Assembly: GCA_022842625.1 (NCBI GenBank) | Contig: JALHPG010000004.1 | Span: 48,800-112,799, forward strand | DNA from: Bacteroidia bacterium | Lineage (GTDB): Bacteria; Bacteroidota; Bacteroidia; B-17B0; Aurantibacillaceae | Length of the DNA stretch: 64,000 bases | Direction: 5' to 3' | Shown: positions 56,098 to 64,000 of the stretch, piece after piece | How the letters are laid out: the number at the start of each line of letters is the position of its first letter | How positions within the stretch are numbered: position 1 is the stretch's first letter | Notes under the pieces: generated by a model | The model's input: only the letters and a program-made list of their open reading frames with translations | Database searches by the model: none | Told to the model about the DNA's origin: nothing | Program-made: the position numbers and the translations under genes

Positions 56098-57003
56098 ATG
56101 AAAAAATTTATACTTATTTTAATCTTCATCTCTTCGATTGGGTTCTCTCAATCTCAGACGTATGAAATAAACCCTGCTAACGGCAAGGATACGATTAATA
56201 AAATCGACACTGAGGGTAAGAAGCAAGGAAAATGGATTTTGTTTGGAAGACATAAGCCGGGTACATGTTATGCTCCAGAAGCAAAAGTTGAGGAAGGCAA
56301 ATACCAAGACAACCGTAAGGGTGGTATTTGGGTTGAATTCTTTTGTAACGGTAACATGCGCAATAAATTAACTTTTACGAATGGTCGTCCTGATGGTTAT
56401 GCGATCATGTATCACGAAAACGGTAAAATTAGCGAAGAAGGAAATTGGAAAAACAATCGTTGGGTAGGAAACTATAAATTATATTATGAAAACGGACAAG
56501 TTCAACATGAATTTGTTTTTAATCCAAGCGGAAAACGCGAAGGAGCACAAAAATATTTTTATGATAATGGCCAATTAGCTATTGAAGGTAACTTCGCAAA
56601 TGGTAAAGAAGCAGGATTAATTAAAGAATACTACGAAAATGGTGATGTAAAAGCAGAAAAGAATTTTGCTGATGGAAATGTGGATGTAGCTTCTATAAAG
56701 GAGTACCAACCAAAAAAACCAATCGTTGCTAAGTCTGACGTGCCTGCTGAAAACGCTCCAAAATTAGTTGTTAAGCCGGACGAGAAGCCGAACGAGGCAG
56801 TAAAAAAAGGTGCCGGACCAATGGTATTAAACGGACAACAAACATTATATAATAAAAACAAACAAATTACTAAAGACGGTATTTTTAAAGATAACCGTTT
56901 TATGGATGGTAAAGCTTACATCTATGACGAAAATGGAATTCTTAACCGAATTGCTGTTTACAAAGGCGGTATTTATATAGGCGACACGCAAGTCGAAAAC
57001 TAA
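56098..57003 (+). CDS. Exported MORN-repeat protein (YwqK-like)
   Basis: A 301-residue protein with a signal peptide (MKKFILILIFISSIGFS). Residues 40-200 hold about six MORN-variant repeats of the YYENGQ/ENGKI/ANGK type (for example YYENGQVQHEF, YFYDNGQLAIEGNFANGK). A Pro/Lys-rich linker follows (about 205-245) and a last repeat pair (YDENGILNRIA). Such proteins in Bacteroidota are of unknown function; some are annotated as YwqK-family antitoxins, but the signal peptide argues against that role. It ends at its own terminator. Confidence 0.8.
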   Translation: MKKFILILIFISSIGFSQSQTYEINPANGKDTINKIDTEGKKQGKWILFGRHKPGTCYAPEAKVEEGKYQDNRKGGIWVEFFCNGNMRNKLTFTNGRPDGYAIMYHENGKISEEGNWKNNRWVGNYKLYYENGQVQHEFVFNPSGKREGAQKYFYDNGQLAIEGNFANGKEAGLIKEYYENGDVKAEKNFADGNVDVASIKEYQPKKPIVAKSDVPAENAPKLVVKPDEKPNEAVKKGAGPMVLNGQQTLYNKNKQITKDGIFKDNRFMDGKAYIYDENGILNRIAVYKGGIYIGDTQVEN

Positions 57004-57007
57004 AATT

Positions 57008-57036
57008 TTAAAGGCGCTTTTTTAGCGCCTTTTTTA
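57008..57036 (+). terminator. Intrinsic terminator of the MORN-repeat gene
   Basis: An 8-bp AAGGCGCT/AGCGCCTT stem with a T5 loop, followed by T-runs, lies directly after the gene at 56098. Confidence 0.85.
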
Positions 57037-57115
57037 TTTCTCCTCTTTTTTAAAAAATTAAACTTAAATGGATGAGAAATTAATCCTATTTTTACACTTT
57101 ATTATTTGAAAAATT

Positions 57116-57192
57116 GGGGGATTAGCTCATTTGGCTAGAGCGCTTCGCTGGCAGTGAAGAGGTGATCGGTTCGAATCCGATATTCTCCACCA
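57116..57192 (+). tRNA. tRNA-Ala (anticodon GGC), CCA encoded
   Basis: Acceptor GGGGGAT pairs with ATTCTCC and has the alanine identity pair G3-U70. D-arm GCTC/GAGC, anticodon stem CTTCG/TGAAG around CTGGCAG, T-arm ATCGG/CCGAT with loop TTCGAAT. The anticodon GGC reads GCC. The 3' CCA is part of the gene, unlike the tRNA-Arg at 17431. Confidence 0.96.
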
Positions 57193-57242
57193 TAACTTCA
57201 CTTAAAGCCCTAAAACCTGCGGGCTTTTTTATTTTAATCACT

Positions 57243-58556
57243 ATGAGTTTTACAAACATTCTTTCGCTCTTTAAAATAGAGTCATTAAACGAAATGCAAA
57301 TCGCAACTATTGATGCGATCTCAAAACCTAACGATGTTATTTTAATTTCACCTACAGGCTCAGGCAAAACTTTAGCATTCCTTCTTCCACTTTTAGAACT
57401 ATTCGATAAGGAAATTCAAGGCGTTCAGGTTTTGGTTTTAGTGCCAACTAGAGAATTGGCTATACAAATAGAACAAGTGTTTAAACAAATGGGCACCGGC
57501 TTTAAAGTAAATACATGTTATGGCGGACACGAAATAAAGATCGAAAAAAATAATTTGCAACACCCTCCGGCTTTATTGATCGGCACTCCCGGCAGAATTG
57601 TTCATCATCTTCGAAACCAAAATTTAACTACTAAAGATGTACACACTTTAATTTTAGATGAGTTTGATAAATCTTTGGAGGCAGGTTTTCACGAAGAGAT
57701 GTCTTATATTATTAAAAACAGCACAAAAATAAAGAAGCGCATTCTTACCTCCGCAACTCCATTAAAAGAGATCCCATCTTTTGTGGGATTAAAAAAACAT
57801 GAGACTCTAAACTTTACACCGATTGATCAACAAACAAAAGGTACATTAAAACTTAAATCTGTTAGAGTGTTAGGGGATGATAAATTAGAAGCGTTAATGT
57901 TATTGATCAGTAAAATTGGCGATCGATCAACGATGGTATTTTGTAATCATCGTGATGCGGTAAACAGAATTAGTGAGCAATTAGATTATCACAAAGTTGC
58001 TCATGGCACTTATCATGGCGGCTTAGAGCAAATTGACAGAGAAAAAACATTAATTAAATTGCGCAACGGAAGCACCAATTTATTAATAACTACCGATCTT
58101 GCAGCCAGAGGCCTTGATATTCCTGAGATAGAAGCGGTAATCCATTATCAGTTACCTACAACCGAAGATGCAATGATACACCGTAATGGCAGAACAGCAA
58201 GAATGCATGCAACCGGAACAGTTTATTTTTTATTGGATATTGATGATCATTTACCGCCATTTTTAGATGCAGTTCCCGAAGAAGAAACGTTGCCGGGCAA
58301 GTTCATCGCTCCTAAACCTAGCAAATGGAAAACACTTTATATCGCTGCAGGCAAAAAAGATAAAATAAATAAAATGGATATTGTAGGTGCACTTTTGCAA
58401 AAAGCGAATTTGCAGAAAGATGAAGTTGGAAAGATCGAAGTTTTGGATCACTCTGCCTACGCTGCCATCAGTGCCGAAAAGATAGTAAGTGTAGTAAATT
58501 TAATACGAGAAGAAAAAATAAAAGGAAGAAAAATTAAAGTTGAAATTTCAACCTAA
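57243..58556 (+). CDS. DEAD-box RNA helicase, DbpA-like
   Basis: A 437-residue helicase. ATG 57243 is chosen because upstream in-frame codons run into the tRNA-Ala gene. Motif order: Q-motif near the N-terminus, Walker A SPTGSGKT, PTRELA, GTPGR, DEFD (in place of DEAD), SAT, and ARGLDIPEIEAVIHYQLP with HRNGRTARM. The last 75 residues resemble the DbpA RNA-binding domain that recognises 23S rRNA, so a role in 50S ribosome assembly is likely, though not proven. Confidence 0.9.
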   Translation: MSFTNILSLFKIESLNEMQIATIDAISKPNDVILISPTGSGKTLAFLLPLLELFDKEIQGVQVLVLVPTRELAIQIEQVFKQMGTGFKVNTCYGGHEIKIEKNNLQHPPALLIGTPGRIVHHLRNQNLTTKDVHTLILDEFDKSLEAGFHEEMSYIIKNSTKIKKRILTSATPLKEIPSFVGLKKHETLNFTPIDQQTKGTLKLKSVRVLGDDKLEALMLLISKIGDRSTMVFCNHRDAVNRISEQLDYHKVAHGTYHGGLEQIDREKTLIKLRNGSTNLLITTDLAARGLDIPEIEAVIHYQLPTTEDAMIHRNGRTARMHATGTVYFLLDIDDHLPPFLDAVPEEETLPGKFIAPKPSKWKTLYIAAGKKDKINKMDIVGALLQKANLQKDEVGKIEVLDHSAYAAISAEKIVSVVNLIREEKIKGRKIKVEIST

Positions 58557-58560
58557 TAAA

Positions 58561-58592
58561 AAAAAGCCGTTCTAATTTAGAACGGCTTTTTT
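58561..58592. terminator. Bidirectional intrinsic terminator
   Basis: A 13-bp stem around GCCGTTCT/AGAACGGC, with A and T tails, lies between the convergent helicase and beta-solenoid genes and should serve both. Confidence 0.85.
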
Positions 58593-58610
58593 ATTGAAAT
58601 AATTTAAGTA

Positions 58611-59219
58611 TTAACCGCCGCAATTGATCGTTGAGGTAGCAGTAATGGTAACTTTTCTAACTCGATTAATGGTTATTTCGCCGCTAATAATTCCACCACC
58701 ATTTGTATTTCCAATAATAATACGGTTAGCATTACCCACATTAATAGCACCTTTTACAACACCTTTATTCACTATTTTACAAGCACTACCATTAACAACG
58801 TTAATTGCCCCGTTAACTACGCCGCCTTTTCTAACAACAAAACTTCCTTGACTATCAATCGTAACATCTCCGTTTACGGTACCGGTATCTTCTGCAATAA
58901 GATTGCCGTTTACAACATTAATTGCTCCGTTAACTACTCCACCTTTTTTTACCGTGTAGGTCTCACCCGGATTAACAGTAACGGGCCCTGTTACTACTGT
59001 TGTAATATCAGTTGTTGCTGGTGTGTAAGGCTTAAGATTTGTTGCCACCGGTATTTTTGCCGTGTAATCAATATCGTATGTACACGGACTACCAACAACT
59101 AAACCTGTTAGTTTAAAATTTGGATCGCTATATGCATAACTCTGTCCGCTTTCGTCCTCAATAATTGTTCCCAATGATGGATCTACTGCATCAATAGATT
59201 CTACTTTACCTAATGCCAT
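58611..59219 (-). CDS. Cold-shock-like OB domain plus beta-solenoid (bactofilin-like) protein
   Basis: A 202-residue protein without a signal peptide. Residues 1-70 look like a cold-shock/OB fold (GKVESIDAVDPSLGTI, and TNLKPY where cold-shock proteins have A-NV), but the RNA-binding aromatic motifs of cold-shock proteins are absent. Residues 78-202 are a run of short beta turns around GGVVNGAINVVNG, repeated almost exactly at about 92 and 131, with other G-V-G-I steps, as in bactofilins and other polymerising beta-solenoids. A cytoplasmic filament or scaffold role is inferred; the function is unknown. The gene is convergent with the helicase and divergent from the phosphatase. Confidence 0.6.
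   Translation of the reverse strand: MALGKVESIDAVDPSLGTIIEDESGQSYAYSDPNFKLTGLVVGSPCTYDIDYTAKIPVATNLKPYTPATTDITTVVTGPVTVNPGETYTVKKGGVVNGAINVVNGNLIAEDTGTVNGDVTIDSQGSFVVRKGGVVNGAINVVNGSACKIVNKGVVKGAINVGNANRIIIGNTNGGGIISGEITINRVRKVTITATSTINCGG
58789..58947 (-). repeat. Two near-identical 42-bp coding repeats in the beta-solenoid gene
   Basis: Copies at 58789-58830 and 58906-58947, 117 bases (39 codons) apart, both encode GGVVNGAINVVNG. They differ at only a handful of third-position bases, so a recent internal duplication under protein-level selection is likely. Confidence 0.7.
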
Positions 59220-59314
59220 AATTAAAATTGTTTTTAGTTGATTATATCACAAGTATAAAAATTTTAATTCTAAATAAAAAATATATTGCTATATTTAGCC
59301 TACAAGCAAAGTTT

Positions 59315-61411
59315 ATGCGTAACGTCTTTCTTTTTTTACTATTTGCTTTAATTACTAATAATGGATTTTCTCAAAACGAGGATTCATTATGGACGATAAT
59401 AAATAATTCAAAAACAGATTCTATTAAAATTTCAATTATTATTAATAAAATAATTGACCCTTGTATTGAAGCCGGTAATTATGAAAAGGCGATCGAAAAT
59501 TACAACAAAGCAAAAAAGTATTGTCAAGCTGATAAACGATTGCAGATTAATTTAGGGCTTAAATATGTTTATATTTTAATCGCACAAGAAAATTATTCTC
59601 TAGGTATTGATTCATTAAACAAGCTGATGATTCAGGCAATAAAATCCAAGAATAAAACCGAGCAAGCAAAATGTTTAAAAGCCAAAGGGCTCATAAAACT
59701 ATATTCCGGCGAATATGAAAAAGCGGCAGAGTTGTATTATGAAGCGCTAAAAAAATGGAAAGAAACAGAAGTGTTAGATAACATTGCTATTGGTTATGGC
59801 GATCTGGGAATGATCAATTATTATTTAGGACATTTTGATAAGGCTGCCTTTTATTGGGAAAAGAGCGTTGAGATCTTTGAAATAAAAAATGACAATAAAA
59901 ATCTTGCTAGTTATCTTGGGAATTTAGCTTTAGCATATATAGAACTTAAAAATTATTATAAAGCTGAATTAACTTTAAAAAAGGCGATCGTAATAGACCT
60001 CGAAGAAAAAAAGTATTCACAATTGGCTACTGCATATACTAATTATTGCAAATTAGAGTATGAGAAAAAAAACATTGTTAAAGCCATTGAGTATAATAAT
60101 CTTGCAATGGAGTATTATTTAAAAATCAACGATATTAATCATTTAAGCAATGGATATTCGAATGGCGCAGAACTGGCAAGAACCATTAAAAAATATAACG
60201 ATGCTCTCACTTATATTAACAAAGCATTTGAATATGAAAGTTTAAGAGAAAATAAAAATAATCTAGGCAGTTTGTTTTTAAACAGGGCTGCAATTTTTTC
60301 TGACATTGGAAAACATAAAGAAGCATATGAGGATTTGCAAAAGCATATTTCGATCAAAGATTCGTTGATCAATTCCGATAATCAAAAGGCTATTTCTGAA
60401 CTCGAAAAAAAATATGAGCTTAATGAAAAAGAAAAAGAAAATCAATTATTAAACGAAAAAATACGTGTTAGCGAAGTAGAAAGCAGTCGCCAGCAAATCA
60501 CCATAATTTTAATTGTAATAATTTTAGTGATCGTTGCTGTTGTTGTGTTTGTTCTTGTAAAACAAAACCGACAAAAAAACAAGATCAACATGGAGCTAGG
60601 AGAGAAGAATAATATCATTGAAGAGAAAAATAAATTAGTTGAAGCGCAACATAAAGACATTACCGACAGCATAAAATATGCCGAACGAATTCAATCAGCA
60701 ATATTACCGCCGGATAAATTAGTTCAATCTACTTTACCGAATTCATTTGTTTATTTTAAACCTAAAGATATATTAAGCGGTGATTTTTATTGGATGGAAG
60801 AAACCGCTAGCCATATTTTTATAGCTGTTGCAGATTGCACCGGGCATGTAGTTCCGGGAGCCCTCATCTCAATAATAAATTCTAACATATTAAATAAATC
60901 AGTGATTGAAAAAAACTTAAGCGATCCGGCTGAAATATTGAATGCCGTAAATGGCTGGCTAACACAAGTGCTTCACCAAAGTTTTAATGAAGATATTGTA
61001 AAGGATGGAATGGATGTAACACTGCTTGCAATAAATAAAAGTAATAAGGAAGTAGTTTTTGCAGGCGCCATGAATTCGATATATGTTATATCTGATAGTA
61101 TTTTAAGAGAATACAACGGAAATAAATTTCCCGTAGGAGCATTTATTGAAGATAAACCTCAAAACTTTATTTCGCAAAAAGTTGAACTGAAAGAAAACGA
61201 TGTTATTTATTTGTTCACTGATGGTTTTCCTGACCAATTTGGTGGCCCAAGCGGAAAAAAATTAAAATACAAAGCTTTAAAGGAATTATTGGTGAGCATT
61301 TCTGCTACTCCTATTTCGACTCAAAAGGATAAAGTAAATAATGCTTTTCATCAATGGAAAGGCAATTATGATCAGGTCGACGATGTTTGTTTAATTGGCG
61401 TCAAAGTGTGA
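59315..61411 (+). CDS. TPR-containing SpoIIE-family protein phosphatase
   Basis: The ATG at 59315 gives 698 residues with a signal peptide (MRNVFLFLLFALITNNGFS); an upstream frame start would disrupt it. Residues 25-340 hold about eight TPR-like repeats. A coiled coil follows (about 370-395), then a membrane helix (IILIVIILVIVAVVVFVLV), a second coiled coil, and a C-terminal SpoIIE/PP2C domain from DSIKYAERIQSAILPP. This domain has metal-binding Asp residues in LSGDFYWME and VADCTGHVVPGA, and LFTDGFPDQFG. It should sense periplasmic signals through the TPRs and dephosphorylate a cytoplasmic partner, possibly an anti-anti-sigma factor. No partner is adjacent. Confidence 0.85.
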   Translation: MRNVFLFLLFALITNNGFSQNEDSLWTIINNSKTDSIKISIIINKIIDPCIEAGNYEKAIENYNKAKKYCQADKRLQINLGLKYVYILIAQENYSLGIDSLNKLMIQAIKSKNKTEQAKCLKAKGLIKLYSGEYEKAAELYYEALKKWKETEVLDNIAIGYGDLGMINYYLGHFDKAAFYWEKSVEIFEIKNDNKNLASYLGNLALAYIELKNYYKAELTLKKAIVIDLEEKKYSQLATAYTNYCKLEYEKKNIVKAIEYNNLAMEYYLKINDINHLSNGYSNGAELARTIKKYNDALTYINKAFEYESLRENKNNLGSLFLNRAAIFSDIGKHKEAYEDLQKHISIKDSLINSDNQKAISELEKKYELNEKEKENQLLNEKIRVSEVESSRQQITIILIVIILVIVAVVVFVLVKQNRQKNKINMELGEKNNIIEEKNKLVEAQHKDITDSIKYAERIQSAILPPDKLVQSTLPNSFVYFKPKDILSGDFYWMEETASHIFIAVADCTGHVVPGALISIINSNILNKSVIEKNLSDPAEILNAVNGWLTQVLHQSFNEDIVKDGMDVTLLAINKSNKEVVFAGAMNSIYVISDSILREYNGNKFPVGAFIEDKPQNFISQKVELKENDVIYLFTDGFPDQFGGPSGKKLKYKALKELLVSISATPISTQKDKVNNAFHQWKGNYDQVDDVCLIGVKV

Positions 61412-61467
61412 TCTGCACAAAAGCCTTTAAATCACTCATTTAACAAAGCTCCGGCGCTATAAGGTTA

Positions 61468-61481
61468 TAAACAGCTGTTTA
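61468..61481. promoter_or_regulatory. 14-bp perfect palindrome upstream of gcvP
   Basis: TAAACAGCTGTTTA is a perfect palindrome, 60 bases before the gcvP ATG and 31 bases before a -7-like TAATTTTAG (61513-61521). It could be an operator for a dimeric regulator. No glycine-riboswitch-like sequence is visible in the 129-base gap. Confidence 0.3.
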
Positions 61482-61540
61482 AAAAAAGGGCGGAAAATAC
61501 AAGCTTTTTTCGTAATTTTAGGCTCTCTAAAAATCCATTT

Positions 61541-64000
61541 ATGACTACTGACAAATTCGTTTCCCGTCACAACGGCCCACGTGAAAGTGAAATTAAACAA
61601 ATGCTTGCCAAAATTGGTGTTGCGTCTGTTGATGAATTAATATCTCAAACGGTGCCTTCAGGCATTCGTTTAGCTCAACCTTTAAAAGTAGCTCCTGCGT
61701 TAAGCGAGTATCAATATGCGAAGCATTTAAAAGCCTTAGGCAAAAAAAATAAAGTGTTTCGCTCTTATATTGGTTTAGGTTATTATAATAACATTTTGCC
61801 TGCAGTTATTCAGCGAAACATTTTAGAAAATCCGGGTTGGTATACTGCGTATACGCCTTATCAAGCTGAAATTGCTCAAGGCCGTTTAGAAGCGATCTTG
61901 AATTTTCAAACGATGGTTATGGATCTTACTGCTATGCCAATAGCCAACGCATCTTTATTAGATGAGGCAACGGCAGCTGCAGAAGCCTTATTTATGTTTT
62001 ACAGTAATCGCAGCAAACCAAAAATTGCTAACGGTGGAAATAAATTTTTTATCAGTAACACAGTATTTCCTCAAACCATTGATGTTGTTAAAACTCGCGC
62101 CCTGCCTTACGGAATTGAATTAGTTATTGGTGATGCAAATACAATTACCTTTGATGATAAATTCTTCGGCGCATTAATTCAATATCCCGATATTAACGGA
62201 GAGATAAATGATTATAAAGCCTTTACTGCAAATGCACATGCTAAAGAAGTGCAAGTAGTAGTTGCAACCGATCTATTAGCGCTTGCCTTATTAACTCCTC
62301 CGGGCGAGTGGGGCGCTGATTGTGTAGTTGGAAATTCTCAACGTTTTGGTGTGCCATTAGGTTATGGTGGTCCTCACGCAGCATTCTTTACTTGCATGGA
62401 AGATTACAAACGCTTGATCCCGGGACGTATTATTGGTGTATCTATTGATGCCGAAGGTAATCCTGCTTTGCGTATGGCCTTGCAAACTCGCGAACAGCAC
62501 ATCAAACGTGATAAAGCCACTTCTAATATCTGTACCGCACAAGCCTTATTAGCAATTATGGCTAGTATGTTTGCGGTGTATCACGGACAAGAAGGTATTA
62601 AAGCGATCGCACAAAGCGTACATAATTCTACAAATACAATTGCAGAAGCGTTAAAAGGATTAGGATTAAACGTAAAAACAAAATTATATTTTGATACTAT
62701 TGTTGTTGAATGCGATGCTGCAAAAATTATTGCTGCTGCAGAGGCAAAAGAAATTAACTTCCGTTTAGTTGATGCTAAACATGTTGGTATTTCATTAGAT
62801 CAAACGATCGAACAAAATGATCTTAATGATATCATTTCAATTTTTGCTAATGCCGCTAAAGAAGTAACTTATAAAGCTTCAACATTAATTTCTTCTTCTA
62901 ACTTAAAACGTACATCCGCTTATTTAACTCATCCAACTTTTAATTCTTACCACAGTGAGAGTGAAATGATGCGTTACATTAAGCGTTTAGAAAATAAAGA
63001 CCTTTCATTAGTACACTCTATGATTTCTTTAGGGTCATGTACTATGAAATTAAATGCTGCCTCTGAATTATTGCCATTAACATGGCCTGAGTTTGCAAGT
63101 ATTCATCCTTTTGTGCCGGTTAATCAAGCTCAAGGATATGCTGAATTAATTGAACAATTAAATAAAGATCTTTCTGAGATCACCGGTTTTGCTCGTATGA
63201 GTTTTCAGCCAAACTCTGGTGCTCAGGGAGAGTATGCCGGCTTAATGGTAATTAGAGCTTATCATATTGCTAATGGAAATGCACACCGCAATGTGGCATT
63301 AATTCCTTCATCAGCCCACGGCACCAATCCGGCATCTGCTGCAATGGCGGGCATGAAAATCATTGTCACAAAATGTGATGATAAAGGAAATATCGATTTA
63401 GCAGATCTTAAAGAAAAAGCAGATCAACATAAAGATAATTTATCTTGTTTAATGGTTACTTATCCATCTACACACGGTGTGTATGAAGAGTCAATTACCG
63501 AGATCACAAAATTAATACACGATAATGGCGGCTTAGTTTATATGGACGGTGCTAATATGAATGCGCAGGTAGGATTAACCTCTCCTGGTAATATTGGAGC
63601 CGATGTTTGTCACTTAAACTTACACAAAACCTTTGCTATTCCTCATGGTGGCGGTGGCCCCGGAATGGGACCAATTGGTGTAGTTGAAAAATTAGTGCCT
63701 TTTTTACCATCTCACACTATTGTTAACACAAGTGGTGATAAAGGAATTACAGCCGTATCTGCAGCGCCATATGGTAGCGCATTAATTTTATTAATTTCTT
63801 ATGGTTATATTAAAATGCTAGGTGGCGATGGTGTTAAAAAAGCCACTGAAATAGCAATTTTAAATGCTAACTACATGAAAGAATTATTGCAAGACAGCTA
63901 TAAGATTTTATACACCGGTAAAAACGGACGTTGTGCCCATGAAATGATCTTAGATTGTAATGATTTTAAAATGGCAAGTGGAGTAGAGGTTGCAGATATC
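61541..64000 (+). CDS. gcvP: Glycine dehydrogenase (decarboxylating) GcvP, C-terminus outside window
   Basis: The P protein of the glycine cleavage system, a PLP enzyme that decarboxylates glycine and passes the aminomethyl group to GcvH. 820 codons are visible, of a usual total near 950, so about 130 are missing at the right edge. The protein starts MTTDKFVSRHNGPRESEI, with ASLLDEATAAAEAL in the N-terminal half and the PLP lysine Lys696 in LNLHKTFAIPHGGGG. It is the single-polypeptide form, both halves in one gene, not the two-gene form of Gram-positive bacteria. Confidence 0.96.
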   Translation, partial: MTTDKFVSRHNGPRESEIKQMLAKIGVASVDELISQTVPSGIRLAQPLKVAPALSEYQYAKHLKALGKKNKVFRSYIGLGYYNNILPAVIQRNILENPGWYTAYTPYQAEIAQGRLEAILNFQTMVMDLTAMPIANASLLDEATAAAEALFMFYSNRSKPKIANGGNKFFISNTVFPQTIDVVKTRALPYGIELVIGDANTITFDDKFFGALIQYPDINGEINDYKAFTANAHAKEVQVVVATDLLALALLTPPGEWGADCVVGNSQRFGVPLGYGGPHAAFFTCMEDYKRLIPGRIIGVSIDAEGNPALRMALQTREQHIKRDKATSNICTAQALLAIMASMFAVYHGQEGIKAIAQSVHNSTNTIAEALKGLGLNVKTKLYFDTIVVECDAAKIIAAAEAKEINFRLVDAKHVGISLDQTIEQNDLNDIISIFANAAKEVTYKASTLISSSNLKRTSAYLTHPTFNSYHSESEMMRYIKRLENKDLSLVHSMISLGSCTMKLNAASELLPLTWPEFASIHPFVPVNQAQGYAELIEQLNKDLSEITGFARMSFQPNSGAQGEYAGLMVIRAYHIANGNAHRNVALIPSSAHGTNPASAAMAGMKIIVTKCDDKGNIDLADLKEKADQHKDNLSCLMVTYPSTHGVYEESITEITKLIHDNGGLVYMDGANMNAQVGLTSPGNIGADVCHLNLHKTFAIPHGGGGPGMGPIGVVEKLVPFLPSHTIVNTSGDKGITAVSAAPYGSALILLISYGYIKMLGGDGVKKATEIAILNANYMKELLQDSYKILYTGKNGRCAHEMILDCNDFKMASGVEVADI

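Noticed and set aside
56098..57003. YwqK-type antitoxin of a toxin-antitoxin pair
   Set aside because: It carries a signal peptide and no toxin gene is adjacent; MORN repeats alone do not make it an antitoxin.
57162..57242. Possible N-terminal extension of the DEAD-box helicase from 57162
   Set aside because: These codons lie within the tRNA-Ala gene and its flank; the ATG at 57243 begins the conserved helicase N-terminus.
58789..58947. CRISPR-like repeats
   Set aside because: Only two copies, and both are within a reading frame encoding the same peptide; this is an internal protein repeat.
61412..61540. Glycine riboswitch before gcvP
   Set aside because: The 129-base gap has no conserved glycine-aptamer core; only a palindrome and a -7-like element are visible.

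Overview
The window is a low-GC chromosomal segment from a member of the phylum Bacteroidota. The evidence is a type IX secretion (T9SS) signature: a PorZ-like protein next to recO, and a long secreted protein with a C-terminal sorting domain. Further evidence is an S46 dipeptidyl-peptidase, a DUF5686 outer-membrane protein, a RemB/Wzi-like barrel, bacillithiol biosynthesis (bshB1), a short Bacteroidota-type NuoG, and few Shine-Dalgarno sequences. I cannot place it below phylum from the sequence alone; a Flavobacteriales- or Sphingobacteriales-like lineage fits.

Layout. 1-7.3 kb is a cell-envelope block: a glycosyltransferase (cut by the window edge), an O-antigen ligase/polymerase and murB on the minus strand; then a second glycosyltransferase, an acyltransferase, lpxD and bshB1 on the plus strand. 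7.3-9.8 kb is a minus-strand operon of an HNH/NUMOD4-like protein with a lysine-rich tail, an S66 LD-carboxypeptidase and an alpha/beta hydrolase. 9.9-17.3 kb has metG, an overlapping exported protein of unknown function, and an S46 peptidase flanked by two related outer-membrane proteins. 17.4-28.5 kb has tRNA-Arg, porZ-recO, a Wzi/RemB-like barrel, mdh, gatA, tatA and a large T9SS cargo protein.

28.5-41.7 kb is a complete 14-gene nuoA-N operon for respiratory complex I, all on the plus strand, with a GT22-type mannosyltransferase gene joined to its end. 43.2-46.5 kb (minus strand) has a KdnB-like iron-dependent oxidase, a Tat-targeted manganese-type superoxide dismutase, a biotin-carrier protein and a secreted protein. 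46.7-52.3 kb has a peptide-binding lipoprotein, a DUF5686 protein, lptB and rdgB, then a palindromic intergenic repeat. 52.5-64 kb has rsgA, a thiolase, gcvT, a MORN-repeat protein, tRNA-Ala, a DbpA-like RNA helicase, an unusual beta-solenoid protein, a TPR-SpoIIE phosphatase and gcvP (cut by the right edge).

How the genes work together. Most are housekeeping: envelope polysaccharide and lipid A synthesis (lpxD, lptB, kdnB-like, glycosyltransferases), peptidoglycan synthesis and recycling (murB, S66), protein export (tatA, porZ), respiration (nuo, mdh), translation (metG, gatA, two tRNAs, rsgA) and glycine cleavage (gcvT, gcvP). I see no prophage, insertion sequence, CRISPR array or defence island. 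The least explained items are the HNH/NUMOD4 protein with a histone-H1-like tail, the OB-like plus beta-solenoid protein, a 31-codon intergenic ORF and the palindromic repeat.
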